The position numbers were made by a program, and so were the translations under genes. DNA of 33,271 bases, taken from CAYUJH01 sp964394585 (GTDB taxonomy: Bacteria > Bacteroidota > Bacteroidia > Cytophagales > Flammeovirgaceae). Location: positions 1-33,271 of the forward strand of contig CAYMYI010000040.1 of assembly GCA_964394585.1 (NCBI GenBank). The letters run 5' to 3'. How positions within the stretch are numbered: the stretch's first letter is position 1; the number at the start of each line of letters is the position of its first letter. Below the pieces are notes generated by a model, which was given only the letters and a program-made list of their open reading frames with translations, did not search any database and was not told where the DNA came from. Of this stretch, positions 25,848-32,973 are shown one piece after another.

Positions 25848-25989
25848 CTGTAGGGGAAGGAGTCGAACCTTCACGGGGTAGTTAGCCAACAAGCGTGTGA
25901 TAAGCCTTGCTAGTCACTCACTTGTGGTTTGTCCCAAACTCCCCACCCTCGAGAACGGAGGGCGTGGCTGCCAATTTCACCACCCTACA
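25848..25989 (-). tRNA. tRNA-like element, copy 1 (noncanonical anticodon arm, 73-nt variable region)
   Basis: Read on the minus strand this is a 141-base tRNA-shaped element plus a discriminator G. Acceptor stem TGTAGGG pairs with CCCTACA (7 of 7). T8G9 is followed by the Leu-type D-arm GTGAAATTGGCAGCCAC. A 5-bp stem CCCTC/GAGGG sits at the anticodon position but its loop is CGTTCTC, lacking U33. The T-arm GAAGGTTCGACTCCTTC is perfect. Between the last two arms lie 73 bases, against roughly 10-23 in known class II tRNAs. They fold as GGGG/CCCC closing further hairpins (GTTTG/CAAAC; CAAGTGAGTGA with TCACACGCTTG). CCA is not encoded. It may be a divergent tRNA, a decayed tRNA or a tRNA-like regulatory RNA. 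Decoding activity is doubtful. Confidence 0.55.
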
Positions 25990-26007
25990 GTGTGTTTCAG
26001 TATATCA

Positions 26008-26030
26008 ACTCTGCCACGTTAGGCAAGAGT
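26008..26030. other. Hairpin in the spacer between tRNA-like copies
   Basis: ACTCTGCC and GGCAAGAGT form an 8-bp stem with one bulged base and a six-base loop, in the 43-base spacer between the two tRNA-like copies. There is no T-tract on either side, so it is more likely a processing or spacing element than a terminator. Confidence 0.4.
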
Positions 26031-26032
26031 AG

Positions 26033-26231
26033 CTGTAGGGGAAGGAGTCGAACCTTCACGGGGTAGTTAGCCAACAAGCGTGNNNNNNNNNNNNNNNNNN
26101 NNNNNNNNNNNNNNNNNNNNNNNNNNNNNNNNNNNNNNNNNNNNNNNNNNNNNNNNNNNNNNNNNNNNNNNNNNNNNNNNNNCCCCACCCTCGAGAACGG
26201 AGGGCGTGGCTGCCAATTTCACCACCCTACA
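26033..26231 (-). tRNA. tRNA-like element, copy 2 (interrupted by assembly gap)
   Basis: This is a second, tandem copy of the element at 25848-25989. The readable 49 bases at each end are identical to copy 1 and carry the same acceptor stem, D-arm, anticodon-position stem-loop and T-arm. The middle is replaced by 100 Ns (26083-26182). In copy 1 the matching segment is only 43 bases (25898-25940). Copy 2 is the promoter-proximal one, with a -33/-7 pair just upstream on the minus strand. Confidence 0.5.
26083..26182. other. Assembly gap (100 Ns)
   Basis: Exactly 100 undetermined bases, the usual placeholder for a scaffold gap of unknown size. The gap falls inside tRNA-like copy 2, which fits assembly failure in a repeat. 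The true length is 43 bases if only two copies exist, and more by about 185 per additional copy. Confidence 0.95.
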
Positions 26232-26248
26232 GTGTGTGTTTGTTGATA

Positions 26249-26280
26249 CAATTTTAAAGCAAGCATCTTTTTAATGCAAA
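26249..26280 (-). promoter_or_regulatory. Promoter of the tRNA-like array
   Basis: On the minus strand TTTG (26280-26277) and TAAAATTG (26256-26249) are separated by 20 bases. This is close to the Bacteroidota consensus TTTG-N19-TAnnTTTG, with one mismatch in the -7 box. The predicted transcription start falls about 12 bases before the 5' end of tRNA-like copy 2, as expected for a short-leader stable RNA gene. Confidence 0.5.
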
Positions 26281-26461
26281 TTTTATTAGTAAATAATCAA
26301 AATTATACGATATTTTAAATAAATACATCTTATACTTGAAAATATATCAAATAACAAAGTACGGTTAGTTCTTAGAAAATCATTTTTTAAATGGAATGCA
26401 AGAATATCCCCCTATAGTAGGTTAAAATCCGTATTTTTAGATTTTTCGTAAATGTCGTCTT

Positions 26462-27460
26462 ATGCTGAGTCGTATGTTATTGTATCTTGGAGTCTGGACC
26501 TTTGTAGGGTCTTGCGCTTCCAACCCTGAAAAAGAATCTACCATGAACCACGAGCAATCGGATATACCTGAAGTACCCACATCGCAAGCCTCGTTAGTAT
26601 ATGATGCGAAAGCCTCTCTGGGCGAAGGCGCTTTATGGCATCGTTCTTCAGGGCAATTATATTGGGTTGATATTGAAGGCAAGCAGCTGCATCGATATAG
26701 CCCGGCTACTCAACAAAATGAAACATTTCCCATGCCATCGCGGATTGGTACGGTAGTGCTCGATAGCGATGGAAACGCGATTGTAGCCCTCCAGAATGGT
26801 ATCCACCGCTACAACTTTGCCTCAGATTCGCTCGCGCTGTTGGTAAACCCGCTCGATACGTTGCCTAATGTTCGCTTCAACGACGGGAAGTGCGATCCTC
26901 AAGGTCGGCTATGGGTAGGCTCTATGCATTTAGAACAAACTCCTAAGGCCGCTTCGCTTTACAAAGTAGAAGGTAAGCAAGCGACGGTTATGTTAGAAGA
27001 TATTACCATTTCGAATGGTATTGTATGGACTTCCGATCGGACAAAAATGTATTATATCGATACGCCTACGCTCACTATTATGGAGTATGCCTTCGATGCT
27101 TATGCAGGCACTCTAAGCAGCGCACGAGTAGCAGTGAAAGTCCCCGAAGCGGTAGGTTACCCCGATGGAATGAGTATTGATACTGAAGATAAATTATGGG
27201 TGGCACACTGGGGCGGCAATGCAGTAATTCGTTGGGATCCTATCACCGGAGAAATGCTCCACAAAGTTGAAGTACCGGCTCCTCATGTAACTTCTTGCGC
27301 GTTTGGAGGCGAAGACCTGACGACATTGTATATCACTACGGCGCGCGAAGGGTTAACTAACGAGCAGCTTAGTACGTTTCCGCAAAGTGGAGGGCTGTTT
27401 AAAACCGAGGTAAACGTGGCAGGGCAAGAGACGTATCTGTTTAACGACTCCCCAAGATGA
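26462..27460 (+). CDS. SMP-30/gluconolactonase family lipoprotein
   Basis: A 332-residue six-bladed beta-propeller of the SMP-30/gluconolactonase/LRE family. The start gives a lipoprotein signal MLSRMLLYLGVWTFVGSC with candidate lipidated C18, so it is probably periplasmic and membrane-anchored. Divalent-metal ligands typical of the family are present: E55 in LGEGALWH, N185 in ISNGIVW and D235 in YPDGMSID. NVRFNDGKCDPQGRLWVGSM (136-155) is the family core. Members hydrolyse sugar lactones; the substrate is unknown. Its stop overlaps the start of the glycosylase gene by four bases (ATGA), so the two are translationally coupled. Confidence 0.88.
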   Translation: MLSRMLLYLGVWTFVGSCASNPEKESTMNHEQSDIPEVPTSQASLVYDAKASLGEGALWHRSSGQLYWVDIEGKQLHRYSPATQQNETFPMPSRIGTVVLDSDGNAIVALQNGIHRYNFASDSLALLVNPLDTLPNVRFNDGKCDPQGRLWVGSMHLEQTPKAASLYKVEGKQATVMLEDITISNGIVWTSDRTKMYYIDTPTLTIMEYAFDAYAGTLSSARVAVKVPEAVGYPDGMSIDTEDKLWVAHWGGNAVIRWDPITGEMLHKVEVPAPHVTSCAFGGEDLTTLYITTAREGLTNEQLSTFPQSGGLFKTEVNVAGQETYLFNDSPR

Positions 27461-28077
27461 AGTTAATTGTGAATACTGCCGATATTGAGCAGCTCACCAA
27501 GCAAGAGCCTATTTTTCAAATAATTTATGACACCTATGGTGCGCCTCCTTCTTGGCAGCGTCCACAGGGCTTTACCACTTTGGCAAGAATCATCATAGAA
27601 CAGCAGCTCAGTTTGGCTTCTGCAAAAGCGCACTTTGAAAAATTATATGCCTACATGGGGGAGTTTACCCCCAACAATCTACTTGCCCTCACCGATGAGG
27701 AAATGCGGAATTGCCATATCAGCCGCCAAAAAACGAACTATTTACGCACCATAGCAGCAGCAACTTTAGCCGGTAAACTTCCTTTTGAACAATTTGTAAG
27801 TATGCCTGAAAGTAAAGTTCGCGAGCAGCTTACAGCGCTGAAAGGTATTGGGCAATGGACAGCCGACATGTATTTACTTTTTTGTTTGCAAAGCAAAGAT
27901 ATTTTACCGCTTGGAGACCTCGCCGTGGCAAATTCGTTAAAGGAACTACTACAAACCAGCTCAGTACAAGATATTGAAGCACACACAACACAATGGCAGC
28001 CACTGCGCTCATTAGCGACATTTTTTCTATGGCATTATTACTTAAAGCGCCGCAACCGAGAAGAAGCATACGACTGA
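27457..28077 (+). CDS. DNA-3-methyladenine glycosylase, AlkA-like
   Basis: A 206-residue HhH-GPD base-excision repair enzyme that removes alkylated bases from DNA. The helix-hairpin-helix is LKGIGQWTADMYLLF (129-142 region), and the catalytic aspartate is D154 in LGDLAVANS. FTTLARIIIEQQLSLASAKAHF is the typical N-terminal core helix pair. There is no extra N-terminal AlkA domain, so it is the short form common in Bacteroidota and yeast Mag1-like proteins. The start overlaps the SMP-30 stop (ATGA), an unusual pairing with a lactonase gene. Confidence 0.9.
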   Translation: MKLIVNTADIEQLTKQEPIFQIIYDTYGAPPSWQRPQGFTTLARIIIEQQLSLASAKAHFEKLYAYMGEFTPNNLLALTDEEMRNCHISRQKTNYLRTIAAATLAGKLPFEQFVSMPESKVREQLTALKGIGQWTADMYLLFCLQSKDILPLGDLAVANSLKELLQTSSVQDIEAHTTQWQPLRSLATFFLWHYYLKRRNREEAYD

Positions 28078-28380
28078 GCCATGAAACTTGAAGAATCATA
28101 GCGTTAAATCCTGATAAATAATATGCCTTAAGCTGCGCAGATTCACGTTGAATGTATAATTTCGATTCAACTTAAATTTTTTAATGTTTTTTTGATTTGT
28201 AGGGTATAGGTGCGGTAGGAGTTTCGTGTGAACTCAAAAACTTTTTTTGCGCTATTTTGAGGTTATATTTTTTTATGAAATCATAACGCACTCACTTCTA
28301 AAATAAAATGGACAATGCTTGCCGAAGTGTTACCTAATTATTAAATTCTGACTACTAAATCACAGCAAACTTCGAATCCT
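28078..28380. other. Intergenic region upstream of the Xer recombinase
   Basis: Besides the possible terminator at 28147-28171, these 303 AT-rich bases show no gene, RNA or repeat. No exact TAnnTTTG box was found near the recombinase start. Confidence 0.4.
28147..28171 (+). terminator. Possible terminator after the alkA-like gene
   Basis: GTTGAAT (28147-28153) and ATTCAAC (28165-28171) form a 7-bp stem with an 11-base loop, followed by TTAAATTTTTTAATG. The stem is AT-rich and the T-tract is a few bases away, so this is tentative. Confidence 0.35.
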
Positions 28381-29253
28381 TTGAGCGTACAAAGTTTCAT
28401 CCATTACTTACAATTTGAGCGGCGATACAGCCCCCATACCATTACTGCATACTCACATGATTTGAAGCAGTTCACTAATTTTTTACAACACGATGGGGAA
28501 ACCGTGCTGTTAGAACATGCTACGCATGAAGATGTCCGTGCCTTTTTGATTTTTCTGGTAACAGAATGTGCATACAACCAACAAACGGTAAATCGCAAAA
28601 TTGCTGCGCTAAAGGCATTCTATAAATATTTACAGCGAGAAGGATTATGCGTAAACATTCCTACACAACGCATTAAAGCCCTTAAAAAAGCCAAACGCTT
28701 ACCAGCTTTTGTAGCCCAAGCCGAAATTGAACAACTCCTTGACCCTTCGCTGTATAGTACTGAAACCGCAGAAGGGCTGCGCGACTACGTGATTGTATCG
28801 CTACTGTATGGAACAGGCTTGCGTTTAGCCGAGCTGATTTCGCTAGAAGTACAAGACTTTACCGATGATTTCCACTTGCTAAAAGTAGAAGGAAAACGGC
28901 GCAAGCAGCGCATTGTGCCTATCCACGAAGAACTACGACTACTACTCAAAAAATACACATCGGACAAAGCGGCAAATGAGCCGCTCATATGCACTCAAAA
29001 AGGCAACCCTGCATATCCCATGTTGGTGTACAGGGCAGTTCAAAAATATTTGTTGCTCGCAACACAAACCGAAAAACCAAGTCCGCATACGCTGCGGCAT
29101 ACCTTTGCAACGCACATGCTAGAAGCCGGTGCTAACTTACGAGCCGTACAAGAATTGTTAGGGCATAGTTCGTTAGCGGCCACTCAAGTATACACTCACA
29201 CTTCGTTGGCACACATGAAAGCTATTTTCCAGAAAGCGCACCCTCGATCGTAA
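28381..29253 (+). CDS. xerC: Tyrosine recombinase of the XerC/XerD family
   Basis: A 290-residue site-specific recombinase that resolves chromosome dimers. All catalytic residues are present: R148 (TGLRLAEL), K172 (VEGKRRKQRIVP), H236 and R239 (PHTLRHTF), H262 (LGHSS) and the nucleophile Y271 (VYTHTS). The N-terminal SAM-like domain is FIHYLQFERRYSPHTITAYS. The start is TTG at 28381; no ATG precedes the conserved opening, so the unusual start is well supported. Next to hpf, as in many Bacteroidota, it is probably the housekeeping enzyme and not a phage integrase. XerC versus XerD cannot be decided here. Confidence 0.9.
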   Translation: MSVQSFIHYLQFERRYSPHTITAYSHDLKQFTNFLQHDGETVLLEHATHEDVRAFLIFLVTECAYNQQTVNRKIAALKAFYKYLQREGLCVNIPTQRIKALKKAKRLPAFVAQAEIEQLLDPSLYSTETAEGLRDYVIVSLLYGTGLRLAELISLEVQDFTDDFHLLKVEGKRRKQRIVPIHEELRLLLKKYTSDKAANEPLICTQKGNPAYPMLVYRAVQKYLLLATQTEKPSPHTLRHTFATHMLEAGANLRAVQELLGHSSLAATQVYTHTSLAHMKAIFQKAHPRS

Positions 29254-29312
29254 GGAGAGGGAACGAAGTGCTGATCCATTTTTTACATTATTAACCTTTA
29301 AATCGTTCAATC

Positions 29313-29615
29313 ATGAAACTGCAAATGCATTCCATTCACTTTGATGCTGACCAGAAGTTGTTAGATTTCATCCAAAAAAAAGTGGATAAACTCGAAACAT
29401 TCTACGATCGCTTTATAGATGGCGAAGTATTCCTAAAACTAGAAAAAGGGGAACATAGCCGTGAAAATAAGGCAGTAGAGATTAAACTAAATATACCGGG
29501 AGGTAATTTATTCGCGAAAGAAACATCAACTTCTTTTGAAGCAGGCACCGATGCAGCGGTGGAGTCGCTTCGTAGACAAATTAAAAAGCATAAAGAAAAG
29601 ATGGTAGCTAAATAG
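29313..29615 (+). CDS. hpf: Ribosome hibernation promoting factor (short HPF)
   Basis: A 100-residue protein binding the 30S decoding centre in stationary phase. The opening MKLQMHSIHFDADQKLLDFI and the central EVFLKLEKGEHSRENKAVEI, followed by FEAGTDAAVESLRRQIKKHK, match short HPF/YfiA. The long-form C-terminal dimerisation domain is absent. It lies 59 bases after the Xer gene and before a strong terminator. Confidence 0.92.
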   Translation: MKLQMHSIHFDADQKLLDFIQKKVDKLETFYDRFIDGEVFLKLEKGEHSRENKAVEIKLNIPGGNLFAKETSTSFEAGTDAAVESLRRQIKKHKEKMVAK

Positions 29616-29646
29616 CACCATAGCTTTATCACTTTTATACATAAAA

Positions 29647-29673
29647 AAAGCCCAAGTTTTTTGCTTGGGCTTT
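29647..29673. terminator. Bidirectional terminator of hpf and ogt
   Basis: A perfect 10-bp stem, AAAGCCCAAG (29647-29656) with CTTGGGCTTT (29664-29673), closes a 7-base loop. A-rich sequence precedes it (a T-tract for the minus strand). It lies between the convergent hpf and ogt stops. Confidence 0.85.
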
Positions 29674-29682
29674 CTTGATTAA

Positions 29683-30183
29683 TCAGAAAATACTAAGCTG
29701 CTGTGGCTTTCCGGCGATGCGTTGTTCGTGTTCGAGCAGCCATTTTTTGCGCCAAAGTCCGCCGGCATATCCGGTAAGGCTGCCATCTGACCCTACAATT
29801 CGGTGGCAAGGGATTACAATGAGCAGTTTGTTGAGCGCGCTGGCACTGCCGATGGCACGTACTGCTTTCGTATCGCCTAGCTCCGAGGCAAGGCTTTGGT
29901 AGGTTCGGGTTTCGCCGAGTGGTATAGAAGCAATAGCACGCCAAACACGCTGCTGAAAGGGAGTCCCTTCAAATGCAATAGGCAGCGAAAACTGCGATTT
30001 CCCTCCTTTAAAATAGCTTTTCAGTTGTGTTAGCACTTCTTCCAAAAAAGTAGGGGGCGAAGGATTCGGAGGAAGTTGAGGGGCGAAATCGTCGAGGAAA
30101 GCCACCGAAACAAGGTGTTGTTCAGTGGCTTCTATGGAAAGTAGCCCAATGGGCGAAAGCCAGCGAAGTTGGTGAGTTTCCAT
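29683..30183 (-). CDS. ogt: Methylated-DNA--protein-cysteine methyltransferase
   Basis: A 166-residue suicide enzyme that moves alkyl groups from O6-alkylguanine to its own cysteine. The acceptor C126 is in IPCHRIVG. The DNA-binding helix-turn-helix YQSLASELGDTKAVRAIGSA and the closing GGLWRKKWLLEHE are complete. With the AlkA-like glycosylase at 27457 it gives the region a DNA-alkylation repair theme, although the two are not in one operon. Confidence 0.94.
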   Translation of the reverse strand: METHQLRWLSPIGLLSIEATEQHLVSVAFLDDFAPQLPPNPSPPTFLEEVLTQLKSYFKGGKSQFSLPIAFEGTPFQQRVWRAIASIPLGETRTYQSLASELGDTKAVRAIGSASALNKLLIVIPCHRIVGSDGSLTGYAGGLWRKKWLLEHEQRIAGKPQQLSIF

Positions 30184-30222
30184 AGCATTGCGAGTTTCCT
30201 AAGAAACGCATCTTCTACCTTT

Positions 30223-32376
30223 TTATTCTTCTTTAAATAATTTGAATTTCTCTAAGCGTTCGTGGTTTAGGGTTACTTCTTCGTCGTTGGTGAAAAGATC
30301 CTCTATATCGGTAAAAACACCGTGGAATAGCAGCGCGCCATCTTCTACTTCTTCAGGGCGTGCGATTGTTGCCAACCATGTAATATTTCCATTTACCATA
30401 AACCTACCTTCCCATTGCCATAGTGTGAGGTCGGCTAAGGCACGATCTAACGTGTTGTGAAACGTGCCTAGATCTTCAGGATGGATAAGGTTGATGAGCG
30501 TTGCATCGCCTTTAAACTCCTCTTTGGGCATGCCAAATAGCTTTTTGATTCCCTCGCTTACATAAAGAAACTGCCGCATTCCGCTAGGGTGTACTTTCAG
30601 TTGGTATACCATGGCGGGTAGTTGCGCCAACAAACACTCTATTTTCTCTTTTTCGCGTATTGCGAAGGTTTCACGCTCTTCGAAGATTTTGACGCGTTGC
30701 TGCATTTCTGCCTCGTTGCGTTGCATTTCTTCTTGCGTTGCATGGAGTTCTTCCATGTTTTGCCGCATTTCTTCCTCTTGTGCGCGCATTTCTTCGGTAC
30801 GGATTTGCGCTTCGGTAAGCAGCTTTTTCATTTGGTCGCTGCGTTTGGTCGCCTCTATTGTTGCCGTAATACTTGCCGCGAGTTTTTCAACAAATTCAAT
30901 TTTATATGGCTCGAAAACATGGAAAGAGGCTAGTTCAATGACGCCTTCCACGCGGTCGTTGTACTTTAAAGGGACGATAAGTACTGAGGTAGGCGTTGCT
31001 TCTCCTAAACCTGAAGTGATGGAAACGTATCGGTCGGGGACGTCGGTAAGGTAGATTGTATCGCGTTCTAAAAACGCTTGCCCGAGTAATCCTTCGGCAC
31101 GCCCATCGCGAAGTTTTATTTTTCGCTCAAAGAAGCGCTTTTTGCCGTAAGCGTAACATCCAATTTGCTCCAAATACTGCAAGTGATCGTCCTCGTCGTT
31201 GAGCATGAAAATACCACCTTGGTTCGCATTTACGTACTGCACTAGCTCAGAGATTACTTTATCGGCAAGGCTACGGAAGTCGGCAAAATCGGAACGGAGA
31301 ATTTCGCTAAATTTTGCCAACCCTGACGTTGCCCACGAACGGCGGCGTTCTTCTTCAGTTACTTTTTTCAATTGCTGCCGCATGGAAAGTAACGCACCAA
31401 AGAGCGTATCTTCTCGGACTTTCTCTTCGTCGATAGTCGCCAGATGTGCATCGTAGTTCCCTTCCCCAATTTGTATAGTTAAGGTAGTGGCTTCGTGGAG
31501 GTTATCTTTTAAAATTTTGGTAGCTGTGGCAATTTCGCCAATTTCATCGTGTGAGTTGATATCGAGTTCTACATCCAGCTCACCGGAAGCAATCGCACGC
31601 GAGGTATTCGCTAATTTTTTTACCGGATATAAGATATAGCGCGAAATCACCGTGAGTACCGAAAGGATGGAAATCACGTTGATAATCATAAATACAATTT
31701 CTAAGATTTGTGCCGTACGAATATCAGCGCTGCTTTTTTGCTTAATTTCTTCAATGAGCACATCGCATTGGCGGATAAACCCTTGGCTAAGCCCTTCGAT
31801 ATTTAAGAGGCGTTCTTGGTTTTCTAGGTATCCTGCTAGGGTTTGGATTCGCTGCACCGAAATACTGTCTTTATACACGGTTCGTGAACGGTTCAATGCT
31901 TCGGACCGTACCAGCAGTTCTTCGAGCGAACGCTTATAGCTAGTCCACTGGTCTTCTACGTAGTTTAGTCCGGGCTTTAACGAAGTATATATAGGAGCAA
32001 TGCTGCTGACTTTGCCTTCGCCTAAGCTGAGGTTTCCGCCAGATGCCAGGGCTTTCAACCGACTTTCTATTTGGAAAATAGCCGCTTGTAACTCGTTTAG
32101 GGTGTTTTCATCGGTGAAATCTCCTTTGCTGAGCAATTGCTCAATTTGCTGCGACTGCAACTGGTTACGAGCGATGGTGTTAATCCATTCGTCAGAATCG
32201 CTCTGCTGGTCTTTAAAATAAAAGCCAAGTAGATGATTGAACACCAGGATTAAGATGGCAATCGCAACGGGAATTCCAACTTTTGATTTGATGGGCAAAT
32301 CGCGAAAGGAGCGAATCGGGCGATTAGAAAAGGCATGGAAGCCCCCCAATCCTATGTAGGAATGCTTTTTTTCCAT
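30223..32376 (-). CDS. Two-TM sensor with HAMP, GAF, coiled coil and PAS; no output domain
   Basis: About 717 residues from the ATG at 32376 (MEKKHSYIGLGG); an in-frame ATG at 32424 is upstream but less likely. Domain order: TM1 at about 33-54, an extracytoplasmic helical sensor domain to 223, TM2 at about 224-246, HAMP at about 247-300, GAF at about 365-510, a long coiled coil (MRAQEEEMRQNMEELHATQE) at about 515-590, and a PAS domain at about 600-700. No histidine kinase, GGDEF, methyl-accepting signalling or DNA-binding output domain follows. It may signal through partner proteins. This combination is common in Cytophagales. It stands alone, 78 bases beyond the lipoprotein gene. Confidence 0.85.
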   Translation of the reverse strand: MEKKHSYIGLGGFHAFSNRPIRSFRDLPIKSKVGIPVAIAILILVFNHLLGFYFKDQQSDSDEWINTIARNQLQSQQIEQLLSKGDFTDENTLNELQAAIFQIESRLKALASGGNLSLGEGKVSSIAPIYTSLKPGLNYVEDQWTSYKRSLEELLVRSEALNRSRTVYKDSISVQRIQTLAGYLENQERLLNIEGLSQGFIRQCDVLIEEIKQKSSADIRTAQILEIVFMIINVISILSVLTVISRYILYPVKKLANTSRAIASGELDVELDINSHDEIGEIATATKILKDNLHEATTLTIQIGEGNYDAHLATIDEEKVREDTLFGALLSMRQQLKKVTEEERRRSWATSGLAKFSEILRSDFADFRSLADKVISELVQYVNANQGGIFMLNDEDDHLQYLEQIGCYAYGKKRFFERKIKLRDGRAEGLLGQAFLERDTIYLTDVPDRYVSITSGLGEATPTSVLIVPLKYNDRVEGVIELASFHVFEPYKIEFVEKLAASITATIEATKRSDQMKKLLTEAQIRTEEMRAQEEEMRQNMEELHATQEEMQRNEAEMQQRVKIFEERETFAIREKEKIECLLAQLPAMVYQLKVHPSGMRQFLYVSEGIKKLFGMPKEEFKGDATLINLIHPEDLGTFHNTLDRALADLTLWQWEGRFMVNGNITWLATIARPEEVEDGALLFHGVFTDIEDLFTNDEEVTLNHERLEKFKLFKEE

Positions 32377-32502
32377 AAAATGTGCGTTACAACTGAGTTG
32401 ATAAGTGGGTAAGTGGTAACTCAATTTAACGAAAGTCTGCTAAAAACAAAAGCAATTCCCATTCTATAGAAATTGCCTTCGCAGCCGATAAGTCTCTAAT
32501 AA

Positions 32503-32973
32503 TTACTGTCTTGTGCTAAACCAAGTTAGCTCAATGGTAACGTTGATAGGAAATCCACCTTCTTCGATCTGTTCTGTTTCGGTGAGTTTAATGTTGAGGT
32601 TATTTGCCGAAAGCTCTAATACTTCAAAAGTAAGGGTTTCGCCGCCTTGCGAAAGCGTCAGGGTTTGCTGGTCGGCACTGAGGCTCCAAGTTCCTGTTGC
32701 CGAAGGTTCTCCCGACGCATTTAGCTGTAATACCCCACCCGATTCAAACGTGAGCGAACTTCCTTCGGGAATTTCTAGGTCGCTCAGGTCAATGCCAAAA
32801 GCATTAAGCTGTTCTTGCGAAATAGGGATACCATTCACTAGTACGTTAAGTTCTTGGCGTTGCAAAACCCATGTACCTTCAAGGGTTACGGGATCGTCAT
32901 CGTCATCGCCACATGCAGTAAGGAATAGCAAGGGCACAAACAAGATAAACCAATACGCAAATTGCTTTTTCAT
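32503..32973 (-). CDS. Lipocalin-like lipoprotein
   Basis: A 156-residue lipoprotein with signal MKKQFAYWFILFVPLLFLTAC, lipobox LTAC and a run of aspartates after it (CGDDDDD), which in Bacteroidota can influence sorting to the outer membrane or the cell surface. The rest is beta-rich: LEGTWVLQRQELNV, ATGTWSLSADQQTLTLSQGG, TLTFEVLELSANNLNIKL. This W-containing pattern fits lipocalin-like domains of Bacteroidota lipoproteins. Ligand unknown. Confidence 0.8.
   Translation of the reverse strand: MKKQFAYWFILFVPLLFLTACGDDDDDPVTLEGTWVLQRQELNVLVNGIPISQEQLNAFGIDLSDLEIPEGSSLTFESGGVLQLNASGEPSATGTWSLSADQQTLTLSQGGETLTFEVLELSANNLNIKLTETEQIEEGGFPINVTIELTWFSTRQ

Larger units (their letters stand above)
25625..26461. 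other. 837-base region without protein genes
   Basis: The region holds the two tRNA-like elements, their promoter and weak terminator, the spacer hairpin and the gap. The stretch 25625-25829 (upstream of the monooxygenase on its strand) and the AT-rich stretch 26281-26461 (upstream of the SMP-30 gene) show no gene or further repeat. Confidence 0.6.

Noticed and set aside
25848..25989. tRNA interrupted by a group I intron
   Set aside because: The extra sequence is only about 55-60 bases and lies in the variable region, not in the anticodon loop, so it is far too small and misplaced.
25848..26231. CRISPR array or IS with terminal inverted repeats
   Set aside because: There are only two long units, no short repeat-spacer pattern, no cas genes and no transposase. 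The inner motifs are tRNA arms.
25997..26274. Reading frames that run through the N gap
   Set aside because: They exist only because the gap has no stop codons, and they overlap the tRNA-like repeats.
28381..29253. Integrase of a mobile element using the nearby tRNA-like array as attachment site
   Set aside because: The recombinase has housekeeping Xer length and sits beside hpf. There are no phage or conjugation genes and no direct repeats bounding an element.
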